A stretch of DNA of 21,425 bases. It comes from a virus. Positions 14,082 through 20,851 of the stretch are shown one piece after another; the stretch's first letter is position 1; every line of letters starts with the position of its first letter. Made by a program: the position numbers and the translations under genes. The DNA lies in the IMG/VR virus record IMGVR_UViG_3300030838_000223, positions 1 to 21,425 of that record. One strand, 5' to 3'. The notes under the pieces are model-generated. The model saw only the letters and a program-made list of their open reading frames with translations, was not told the origin of the DNA and did not search any database.

Positions 14082-14109
14082 ATTATACACTTTTAAAAAT
14101 AAATGTCAA
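14082..14109 (-). promoter_or_regulatory. Consensus leftward promoter
   Basis: Read leftward, TTGACA at 14109-14104 and TATAAT at 14087-14082 are separated by 16 bp; both hexamers are perfect. It fires away from the leftward gene cluster towards the holin gene. Confidence 0.65.
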
Positions 14110-14115
14110 TACTTT

Positions 14116-14187
14116 AATAAGGGACTATTAATAAATTTATTGCACTATAATGTGTTTTACTTTTATTAATAGTCCCTTATTTTTTCG
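14116..14187 (+). terminator. 20-bp perfect hairpin between convergent operons
   Basis: AATAAGGGACTATTAATAAA (14116-14135) is the exact reverse complement of 14162-14181, and T-rich sequence follows on the plus strand. The spacer is 26 bp. It probably ends rightward transcription from the holin operon and may also stop leftward transcription. A partial third copy (ACTTTATTAATAGT) lies at 14193-14206. Confidence 0.75.
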
Positions 14188-14246
14188 TTTTTTACTTTAT
14201 TAATAGTTGTTAAATTTATCCTTTTAATGAAATGCTGAATTATTAG

Positions 14247-14528
14247 TTATTTGCTTTTAATTTCAATTTCAGTATTAGGTTTAATCCATATTAATTGTGA
14301 ACCGTCAGCATATTCATATCCAGCATATGGTCTACCATCTTTTCTTTCTTCTTGTTCTTGTTTTAACTTATAACACACTGCATACATACATTCATCTGAT
14401 ATATCTTTGCTTTTATCTGACCATATAGATAAATGGGCATTATCTTTTATAGGTTTTGATTTTCCAATAAAAATTGAATTTGATAATAATGAATTTCCAA
14501 TGTGAATATCTTCCCACTTAATTCCCAT
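14247..14528 (-). CDS. Hypothetical phage protein, possibly DUF7446-like
   Basis: This 93-aa protein begins MGIKWEDIHIGNSLLSNSIF and continues with KDNAHLSIWSDKSKDISDEC, MYAVCYKL and a charged C-terminus. The arrangement 'novel start, small beta hairpin, W-S-D-K, DISDE, helix' recalls a family of small phage proteins (DUF7446), but I make that match from memory and weakly. It is the last gene of a leftward operon, 1 bp from the ThyX-like gene before it. The function is unknown. Confidence 0.6.
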   Translation of the reverse strand: MGIKWEDIHIGNSLLSNSIFIGKSKPIKDNAHLSIWSDKSKDISDECMYAVCYKLKQEQEERKDGRPYAGYEYADGSQLIWIKPNTEIEIKSK

Positions 14529-14529
14529 A

Positions 14530-15228
14530 TTACTTATTCTCCTTTAAGCACAATTCTTTAAATATTGGTAATTCATTACATAACCTTAAAAAGTCTTTAG
14601 ACCACGAATACATTTTATGAAATTCTCTCTGATTATATATAGTCTTAAATTGTAAATAGTTACTGTCTACCCTTCTGCATAATTCAATTCCTTCGGGGCA
14701 ATTATGAATTACTCTATGAAAATTATCTTGAGTTGGATTGGCATTGTATTCTATTATCTTCTCATTTAATATATCTATTTGTCTTTTATCTGTATATTCG
14801 CTAAATAGCCCATCATATAAATCGAATTTAGTTAAACAATGCATTGTACTCATACTAGATACAGTATCTTGATGGTGATATCTTTCCCACTGTAACCAAA
14901 AACTTTGATCTGCTTCAATATTTACTGCTATCATAATTCCTTTTGTGGCACAATCATGACCAGAACTTGGTTTAGCATTGCCAAGATTTATTATTCTCTT
15001 AAGATGTCTTGTTGCTTTAATAATTCCTTCACTGAATTTTTCTAACTGTTCTTTAGGGAGTTTAGATAATTCTAACATTTTTTCTTTCCCGTAAAGTTGT
15101 ATTACACCTCTTAAATTCAGCACCTCATTTTCAAATTCTTGTGGTGTAAATTTCTTTTTTAACATTGGTAGTGCACTTGCTATTATACTTTCTTCTAAGT
15201 CATAAACTCTTAATCCGTAATATTTCAT
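14530..15228 (-). CDS. ThyX-like phage protein
   Basis: This 232-aa protein has a helical N-terminal half, then SGHDCATKGIMIAVNIEADQ, FWLQWERYHHQDTVSSMSTM and, near the end, SNYLQFKTIYNQREFHKMYS. The middle motif resembles the flavin-dependent thymidylate synthase signature RHRxxSxNExSxRY in position and in the Arg-x-His...Ser...Ser pattern. The last motif recalls the ThyX 'N-R-L-F-LR' helix. Key residues differ, so it may be a divergent or non-catalytic relative that binds a nucleotide or flavin. It sits in a leftward operon of small phage proteins. I would call it ThyX-like rather than ThyX. Confidence 0.45.
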   Translation of the reverse strand: MKYYGLRVYDLEESIIASALPMLKKKFTPQEFENEVLNLRGVIQLYGKEKMLELSKLPKEQLEKFSEGIIKATRHLKRIINLGNAKPSSGHDCATKGIMIAVNIEADQSFWLQWERYHHQDTVSSMSTMHCLTKFDLYDGLFSEYTDKRQIDILNEKIIEYNANPTQDNFHRVIHNCPEGIELCRRVDSNYLQFKTIYNQREFHKMYSWSKDFLRLCNELPIFKELCLKENK

Positions 15229-15259
15229 ATTTCAAATTCTCCTTGTTATATATATTTTA

Positions 15260-15592
15260 TTATTTACTAAATTTATAATTTTTTTCACTTTCTAAATAAG
15301 CTTCTTCCATTTCATCTGGATCATATCCGCAATCTTCAATTTTATTTAAAAACTTATCTGTTAAATCTAAGTCTTCTAAAGAAGGATTTAATACTATTAA
15401 TTTACCATTTTCAAAACTTATACCTTCTGTATTCTCAATCATATTATGTAGTAACGTGAAGCCTTCTTTCCATTCGTCTCTTTCGGATTTTAATGTCATA
15501 ACTTCTTGTCTAAGTTTGTCCATTTCAGCCATCATTTCTAATATTGTTGGATTTACTATTTCGGTTTCATTTTTTAAACATGAATTATTCAT
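15260..15592 (-). CDS. Small coiled-coil hypothetical protein
   Basis: This 110-aa acidic protein contains a coiled coil at about residues 18-45 (EMMAEMDKLRQEVMTLKSER). An acidic tail follows (DCGYDPDEMEEAYLESEKNY). GAGGGG precedes the ATG. It is the second gene of the leftward operon that starts at the promoter near 15854 and is followed by the ThyX-like gene after 31 bp. I recognise no family. Confidence 0.6.
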   Translation of the reverse strand: MNNSCLKNETEIVNPTILEMMAEMDKLRQEVMTLKSERDEWKEGFTLLHNMIENTEGISFENGKLIVLNPSLEDLDLTDKFLNKIEDCGYDPDEMEEAYLESEKNYKFSK

Positions 15593-15628
15593 TTTTAATA
15601 CAACCCCTCATACTTTATTATTTGTCAG

Positions 15629-15799
15629 TTATTTCTTTTCTAATTGAACACTATACCACCATCTATTCAATCTTTTAACATTTAAATTAAATACTTTTGT
15701 TATTTTAGTATCCTTTATATATTCTTCTAATATTGTATCTCTCATTTTAAATGTGTTTGTCGCTAGAGATATTACTTTTAAATTGTTATTTAAATTCAT
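15629..15799 (-). CDS. Small basic hypothetical protein
   Basis: This 56-aa frame starts MNLNNNLKVISLATNTFKMR and ends VKRLNRWWYSVQLEKK. AGGA stands 7 bp before the ATG, and the gene is the first one downstream of a perfect consensus promoter. Those two facts are the main support. It is basic and contains a WWY cluster near its end. There is no recognised domain. Confidence 0.6.
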   Translation of the reverse strand: MNLNNNLKVISLATNTFKMRDTILEEYIKDTKITKVFNLNVKRLNRWWYSVQLEKK

Positions 15800-15825
15800 T
15801 TGTATTCCTCATCTTCCATAATTTA

Positions 15826-15875
15826 ATTATAGTACATATGTTTGCGTGTGTCAATGTTATTTTATATATTTTGTT
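15826..15875 (-). promoter_or_regulatory. Consensus promoter preceded by AT-box copy C
   Basis: Read leftward: AACAAAATATATAAAATAAC (15875-15856), then TTGACA (15854-15849), a 17-bp spacer and TATAAT (15831-15826). Both hexamers are perfect. It drives the operon from the 56-aa gene to the 93-aa gene. Confidence 0.85.
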
Positions 15876-15899
15876 TTATACTCATTGTAGAATAACATG

Positions 15900-16175
15900 T
15901 TAAATTAATTTCCAATCTCTATCCCTTATCTCACTTACATAAACTGCTTCTGAATATTTGCATACATGATACCCTAATAGTTTTATCCATGCCTTTTCCT
16001 CATTATATGCTTCAATTTCTTTTATTTCTTTATCATCTATATCTTTAAATTTAAATAACATATTTTCATTTCTAAGAAAAAGTTTGCACTCTTCTGCCTT
16101 ATTTTCTTCATAGCCATAGTTGAATACTTCTGTATCACAACCTAAACAATACTTTTTACAATCTACACATTTCAT
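15900..16175 (-). CDS. Small protein with a cysteine-rich N-terminus
   Basis: This 91-aa protein starts MKCVDCKKYCLGCDTEVF. C3, C6, C10 and C13, with C30 (EECKLF), suggest a bound metal, most likely zinc. The remainder is a mixed alpha/beta domain (IKEIEAYNEEKAWIKLLGYH) that resembles nothing I can name. GGAGG precedes the start by 7 bp. It is the last gene of the ligase operon, ending just before the next promoter. Confidence 0.6.
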   Translation of the reverse strand: MKCVDCKKYCLGCDTEVFNYGYEENKAEECKLFLRNENMLFKFKDIDDKEIKEIEAYNEEKAWIKLLGYHVCKYSEAVYVSEIRDRDWKLI

Positions 16176-16286
16176 TTTTTTACCTCCATTTATTATATAA
16201 TATTTACATATTAAGTTTTAATTTCCACATAAAATTTCAGTTTTACTTGGACTTTCTATCTCGCAAACCTAGTGATAGAGCCATTA

Positions 16287-16529
16287 TTATTTTATTTCAA
16301 TTTGTCCAAATTTTAAATTTTCACAAATTGCAAGATTCAATCCACATATCATAGTTTCTTTATTTAAATATCCTTCTGGTTCTCTTGAAGTTTTGTAAGG
16401 TAAATCACTCTCTATGGCGTTATAAGTTTCTTTATTTATAATACAATATTTGGCATTTGGTGTCATTGTTTTGATTTCACTTATTTTATCTATATCAATT
16501 TTTATAATACTATCTGGATTCCCAAACAT
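16287..16529 (-). CDS. Small hypothetical protein
   Basis: This 80-aa protein starts MFGNPDSIIKIDIDKISEIK. Its ribosome site, AAGGAGG, lies inside the coding end of the upstream 36-aa gene, and only one base separates that stop codon from this ATG. A longer frame from 16586 ignores this site. The sequence has a beta-rich first half and a helical second half and no known motif. It is translationally coupled to the 36-aa membrane peptide. Confidence 0.65.
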   Translation of the reverse strand: MFGNPDSIIKIDIDKISEIKTMTPNAKYCIINKETYNAIESDLPYKTSREPEGYLNKETMICGLNLAICENLKFGQIEIK

Positions 16530-16530
16530 T

Positions 16531-16641
16531 TTATAATTCCTCCTTATCATAATATTCATTGGAACTTGCACCCTTTGTAAATGCAAGTATTCCTAATATC
16601 ATTATTATCCAAACTATAAATCCTATAACTATTTTCAGCAT
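16531..16641 (-). CDS. 36-aa single-pass membrane microprotein
   Basis: The frame encodes MLKIVIGFIVWIIMILGILA followed by FTKGASSNEYYDKEEL. Residues 2-21 form one clear membrane segment with a short polar C-terminal tail. GAAGTGAT is a fair ribosome site. Its last codons carry the AAGGAGG of the next gene, which supports real translation. Its role is unknown; phage microproteins of this kind include superinfection-exclusion and lysis modulators. Confidence 0.55.
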   Translation of the reverse strand: MLKIVIGFIVWIIMILGILAFTKGASSNEYYDKEEL

Positions 16642-16674
16642 ATATCAAATCACTTCTTTCTTTATGTATTTTAA

Positions 16675-18723
16675 TTAATTAGCTTTAATTATTTGTAAGA
16701 ACTCGTCTTCATTTAACATTGTGATATTTGCTTTCCCATTTGCATTATCTTCTATGGCTTTTTTATCTTTGCTACTCTTAGTCATATCATGTCCACAAAT
16801 CAAGTAATCAAGTTTTACTTTGTAGTCCGTTTCTACAATAGCACCTAAGCTTTCAAGTAATTCCTTTAATTCTTGTTTCTTCATGTTGAACCCACCTGTA
16901 GGATATACCTTTTTACCTTGGAATTGTGTTTGTTGAGTTACTATAATTTCTTTTGGTTTATCTTCAATGAATGTTAAATAGCTAATTATCTCTTTTACCT
17001 TTTCAATTGTTTGTTTGTCACTAAAATATTCTACCATTGACTCAGATATTTTCTCTCCAACATCTTCAATTTTTAATAGTTCACTTTCACTAGTTAATAT
17101 AATCCTATCTAAATTATTATTAAAATGTAAACATATATTTTTAGATGCTTTCTTTCCTACATTTTCTATTCCAAGTGAATATAAGAAGCTACTTAACTTA
17201 CACTTTTTACTTTTCTCAATAGCTTTAATTAAATTATCATACTTTTTAATTCCAAACTTAGGCAAGTTAATTAATTGTTCTTTATATTGTTCTAGATTAT
17301 AAATATCTTTAATATATTTTATAAATCCTTTATCTATGAATTGTTTTAATGTTTCCTTAGATAATCCTACAATGTTAATGGCTTCCTTTCCAACATAATG
17401 AGATAAGGCTTGTATTAATCTATCAGGGCAACTTTCATTAGTACAGAATAAGAATCTAGTTGTTTTAGGTTGTCTTATCTCTACAGGGCTATTACAACAT
17501 GGACAAACAGTAGGATATATTATATCTCTAATATCTTCATTATTTAAACTTTCATCAACTATTCCTGTCACTTCTGGAATTACATCATTGCTTCTTCTAA
17601 TAAAAGCTTCTATATTAATTTTAATTCTTTTTCTTTCAATGTCATCGATATTATTTAATGTTGCTTGTTTAACTGTAACTCCCATCAATTCAACTGGTTC
17701 TGTTTTTGCTTTTGGGTTTAATCTGCCATATCGGCTGACATTCCATTCAACATCTAAGATTTTAGTTGTTGTCTCCTCAGCTTCATATTTGTAAGCTAGA
17801 GAAAAACGTGGGAATTTTTCAGTATATCCCATAGCTTGTCTAGTGGCTAAATCATTTATTGCGATAACTGCACCATCTATATCATAAGGAAGATTTGGTC
17901 TTTGTTCCTCTATTTTATCTATGGCTTGAATAATCTCTTCATATGTATTACAAATAGAATAATCTGTTACTGGTAATCCCCTATAAGACATATAATCTAA
18001 TTGTTGTTGATAAGTTTGAAAGTCTTTTTCTATATTATTTAAATTATAAAAATATATCATTAATTTTCTTTTAGCTGTTTCCTTAGTATCTAAATTTCTA
18101 ATTGCTCCAGCTACACTATTACGACAGTTTTTTAATTGTTCGGTGTACTTTTTATTATATTCTATAAGAGCTTTATTTGGCATGATACATTCTCCATGTG
18201 GAGACATTAAATGTGTTAACTTATCATTATCTTTTAATTGTAAAGGAAGATTAATAATTGATTTTGATTGTTCTGTAACATTTTCTCCAATTATTCCATC
18301 TTTACCTCTTGTAGAGCCTTGTACAAAATTAATATTATCATAATCAGTTTCAACAGTGAGTCCATCATATTTTTTTGTTAGGACATATTTTAGTTGTGGT
18401 AATTTAGTAGTATGAGTGCTATTATATTCTTTTACAAAGTTATCATTTTTTATTAACCAATCCTTTATTTCTTCAAATGAATTTGATTTGTCTAATGACC
18501 ATAGTTTAGTTTTTCGTTCTACTTTTTCAAAGCCTTCTAATACTTCTCCACCAACTTTTTGAGTAGGGCTATTGGGTAATATTGTTTTAGTTTCTTTTTC
18601 TAATTTAACTAATTTGTCATATTCATCATTCCATTGTTTGTCTGATACTGAAGGATTATCCAAAGTATAGTATTCATAGTTCCATTTGTTTAGGTTGTCT
18701 ATCAACTTATTCATTTCTTCCAT
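16675..18723 (-). CDS. ligA: NAD+-dependent DNA ligase
   Basis: This 682-aa enzyme seals nicks using NAD+ and is complete by domain order. Residues 1-68 form the Ia/NMN-binding part (EYYTLDNPSVSDKQWNDEYD). The adenylation motif KYDG is at 118-121, with K118 as the nucleophile. STRGKDGIIGENVT (137-150), NSVAGAIRNLD (202-212) and YDIDGAVIAIND (280-291) are the usual nucleotidyltransferase motifs. The OB part has GRLNPKAKTEPVELMGVTVK. The zinc finger is C407, C410, C427, C432, then helix-hairpin-helix repeats (about 450-570) and a BRCT domain (601-678). It diverges from chromosomal LigA in several motifs, which fits a phage-borne copy. AAGGAG precedes the start. Confidence 0.93.
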   Translation of the reverse strand: MEEMNKLIDNLNKWNYEYYTLDNPSVSDKQWNDEYDKLVKLEKETKTILPNSPTQKVGGEVLEGFEKVERKTKLWSLDKSNSFEEIKDWLIKNDNFVKEYNSTHTTKLPQLKYVLTKKYDGLTVETDYDNINFVQGSTRGKDGIIGENVTEQSKSIINLPLQLKDNDKLTHLMSPHGECIMPNKALIEYNKKYTEQLKNCRNSVAGAIRNLDTKETAKRKLMIYFYNLNNIEKDFQTYQQQLDYMSYRGLPVTDYSICNTYEEIIQAIDKIEEQRPNLPYDIDGAVIAINDLATRQAMGYTEKFPRFSLAYKYEAEETTTKILDVEWNVSRYGRLNPKAKTEPVELMGVTVKQATLNNIDDIERKRIKINIEAFIRRSNDVIPEVTGIVDESLNNEDIRDIIYPTVCPCCNSPVEIRQPKTTRFLFCTNESCPDRLIQALSHYVGKEAINIVGLSKETLKQFIDKGFIKYIKDIYNLEQYKEQLINLPKFGIKKYDNLIKAIEKSKKCKLSSFLYSLGIENVGKKASKNICLHFNNNLDRIILTSESELLKIEDVGEKISESMVEYFSDKQTIEKVKEIISYLTFIEDKPKEIIVTQQTQFQGKKVYPTGGFNMKKQELKELLESLGAIVETDYKVKLDYLICGHDMTKSSKDKKAIEDNANGKANITMLNEDEFLQIIKAN

Positions 18724-18737
18724 TTTTCATTCTCCTT

Positions 18738-18757
18738 TATATTTTATATATTTTATT
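18738..18757 (-). repeat. AT-box copy before the ligase gene
   Basis: Read leftward, the core AATAAAATATATAAAAT (18757-18741) lies between the 41-aa gene and the ligase ribosome site AAAGGAG. No -35/-10 pair follows it. Confidence 0.6.
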
Positions 18758-18759
18758 AT

Positions 18760-18885
18760 TTAAACAACATCTTTTAATTCTTCTTTCTTTAGTTCTGATA
18801 TGTAGTAAGCAAAAGCCATTTCACCATATTCATCTGTAAAAGTCCAATTTCTATATTCATTATCTTTTTCATAACTTCTATCCAT
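18760..18885 (-). CDS. 41-aa hypothetical protein upstream of the ligase gene
   Basis: The frame reads MDRSYEKDNEYRNWTFTDEY and continues to GEMAFAYYISELKKEELKDVV. AAGGGAGATG gives a good ribosome site. It is the first gene downstream of the promoter at 18992 and 36 bp before the ligase start codon. It is acidic, with a helical end. I recognise no family. Confidence 0.6.
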   Translation of the reverse strand: MDRSYEKDNEYRNWTFTDEYGEMAFAYYISELKKEELKDVV

Positions 18886-18963
18886 TCTTAACATCTCCCT
18901 TTATTATTTATGTATATTTTATTATGATTGGAATTTTTGGAACTATTTACTGCCCTTATGTAT

Positions 18964-19014
18964 ATACTAATATATTTGGCTTTGTTTGTCAATAGTTATT
19001 TTATATATTTTATT
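18964..19014 (-). promoter_or_regulatory. Promoter preceded by AT-box copy D
   Basis: Read leftward: AATAAAATATATAAAATAAC (19014-18995), TTGACA (18992-18987), a 17-bp spacer and TAGTAT (18969-18964). The -10 is weaker than in the other two leftward promoters. It heads the 41-aa gene and ligase operon and abuts the stop of the methyltransferase gene. Confidence 0.7.
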
Positions 19015-19020
19015 GTTTAT

Positions 19021-20595
19021 TTAGTTTAATCTTAAATAATTATTAGATGATGCTTGGCTCAATGTTAGTGTATCATATTCATTAACCGTTAATCCAAATT
19101 CAGCTACAATCCTTTTTTCTTCTTCATTCATACTTGAATATGATTTTTGTCCAAAGTCTGGAGGTAAAGCATTTTTGCCCTTGCCTGCTAAAATGTTGAA
19201 TACCTGAAGATGATCTTTATTTTTATACTTGATATGTATAGTTTGTTTTTTGTAACAATCTAGAATGAAATGCTCTGTTTCTATATTCTTATCACATCTT
19301 TTAATTGCTTCTACTATTTCATTCGTATCTATATTATATTTTGTTCCTTTGATATTATTAAATATTATGTTCAAATCATTTAAGGTATCAGGAACTCTAT
19401 ACATATAACTTCCATAGTAACCTATAATTGATTTGTTATTTATCTTATAACAACTATTAGTCTTCCAGCCACTATATAAATAAATATTACTATTCCACAT
19501 AGTATCTGAATAATAAGATTTATATGTGAGGTCATCAAAAACTTTAGCAACAGTTTCCTCGTAGCTTTTAGGAATAGATTGCATTAACTCTTCATAAAAG
19601 TATCTAACATTCTCTATCGTAAAAGCTATATTTTGTTGTTTCTCCATATTGCATGAGAAATTATCTCTTAATTTACTTGGAAGTTTCTTTTTAAAATCTG
19701 TTTCTTCTATAAATTTATTCCAGTATTTTAATGTTAGGTGACATATAAAACCATTAACTGTGAGTTTATCAGCATGAACTTTGTCATCACTTATTCTTAT
19801 CATGTTATCTATTCCAAATCCATTAAGTAATTTACCAAGTCTCATTTGTTCTTTGAATAATTCTATTGAAGCATTCTTTATTATTTTGTATTCAAATACC
19901 AATTTTTCTAATTTATTCACAGAAGGCATTAGGGATTGTAAATTATCTACATGAATATCTGGATTTTCTCTTTTGAATTCTCTTTCAAACATGGTTTCCG
20001 TATCAGACATTGGAACATTTATATATACAAATGCAGTTTCAACATCTGTTTCTCTTTCTGAATTACTAAATGCATTATCTATATATTCTATATAACCATT
20101 ATATTGTTCTATAAGTTTTAATAATTGCTTTCGTTGGTTGCTATAAGGATTTTTAAGAGTTTCTGCATTTAGTAGGCATAGTATTTTGCCTCCCACCTTT
20201 TCCTGTATTTGAATTGCTCGTAAAAGATGGTCTGAACCTTTATCAAAAGGTGGATTCATTATTATTAAATCATAAAATCTAGGTGGGTCAAAAGTAAGAA
20301 AATCGTCCCATACTACATTATATTTTTGACCTCGAAGTAAATTGTTTAGATTTTCGTCAAATTCAATAACATCAAATTTCAAATAATCTTTTGCTTTTTT
20401 ACCATAAGCTATCATTCTTCTGCAATGTGTCTCATAATATTCTTCATAAGCTTGTACTATATCTGCTTTTCCACAACTAGGTTCTAATATGTACTGGATT
20501 GATGATAAATTATATTGTTCCTCATTTAATTTATCAAGCATTTTAAATACAAGTTCTTTAGGAGTCGGATAAAATTGGTCGTTATTTGTAAACAT
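19021..20595 (-). CDS. DNA (N6-adenine) methyltransferase with a DUF4942-like C-terminus
   Basis: This 524-aa protein has FYPTP at residues 8-12, a class I methyltransferase S-adenosyl-methionine loop variant (ILEPSCGKADI, 36-46), an acidic strand end (VIEFD, 76-80) and the catalytic NPPF at 114-117. NPPF points to exocyclic amino methylation, usually N6-adenine. The C-terminal half (about 290-480) carries features that I associate with DUF4942 (YLYSGWKTNSCYKINNKSII). Such phage enzymes may protect DNA from host restriction. The ATG at 20604 overlaps the AAAGGAG ribosome site, so 20595 is used. It stands alone behind a box-plus-promoter element; no cognate nuclease is visible. Confidence 0.85.
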   Translation of the reverse strand: MFTNNDQFYPTPKELVFKMLDKLNEEQYNLSSIQYILEPSCGKADIVQAYEEYYETHCRRMIAYGKKAKDYLKFDVIEFDENLNNLLRGQKYNVVWDDFLTFDPPRFYDLIIMNPPFDKGSDHLLRAIQIQEKVGGKILCLLNAETLKNPYSNQRKQLLKLIEQYNGYIEYIDNAFSNSERETDVETAFVYINVPMSDTETMFEREFKRENPDIHVDNLQSLMPSVNKLEKLVFEYKIIKNASIELFKEQMRLGKLLNGFGIDNMIRISDDKVHADKLTVNGFICHLTLKYWNKFIEETDFKKKLPSKLRDNFSCNMEKQQNIAFTIENVRYFYEELMQSIPKSYEETVAKVFDDLTYKSYYSDTMWNSNIYLYSGWKTNSCYKINNKSIIGYYGSYMYRVPDTLNDLNIIFNNIKGTKYNIDTNEIVEAIKRCDKNIETEHFILDCYKKQTIHIKYKNKDHLQVFNILAGKGKNALPPDFGQKSYSSMNEEEKRIVAEFGLTVNEYDTLTLSQASSNNYLRLN

Positions 20596-20645
20596 TATTA
20601 ACATCTCCTTTAATTTATTTTATTGGTAATTTAAACCTCTATTAC

Positions 20646-20694
20646 ATAATAGCACAAACTAAAATATTTGTAAAGGCATTTTATATATTTTGTT
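20646..20694 (-). promoter_or_regulatory. Promoter preceded by AT-box copy E
   Basis: Read leftward: AACAAAATATATAAAAT (20694-20678), TTTACA (20674-20669), a 17-bp spacer and TATTAT (20651-20646). It drives the methyltransferase gene. Confidence 0.8.
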
Positions 20695-20719
20695 ATTATA
20701 GTTTTAAATAATTCTTTAT

Positions 20720-20747
20720 ATAAGAAAAGACGAGTTTTACCTCGCCT
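20720..20747 (-). terminator. Leftward terminator after the HNH gene
   Basis: Read leftward, AGGCGAG (20747-20741) pairs with CTCGTCT (20734-20728), one G-T, around a 6-nt loop, followed by UUUUCUUAU. Confidence 0.7.
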
Positions 20748-20851
20748 AATTTATTTATTCTATTACTAGTCACCTTCCATGAAATATCACTTCCTTTCTT
20801 GTTTTATATAATTTGTTGAACTTACGATAAAAGTATGAGTTTATTGGGTTT

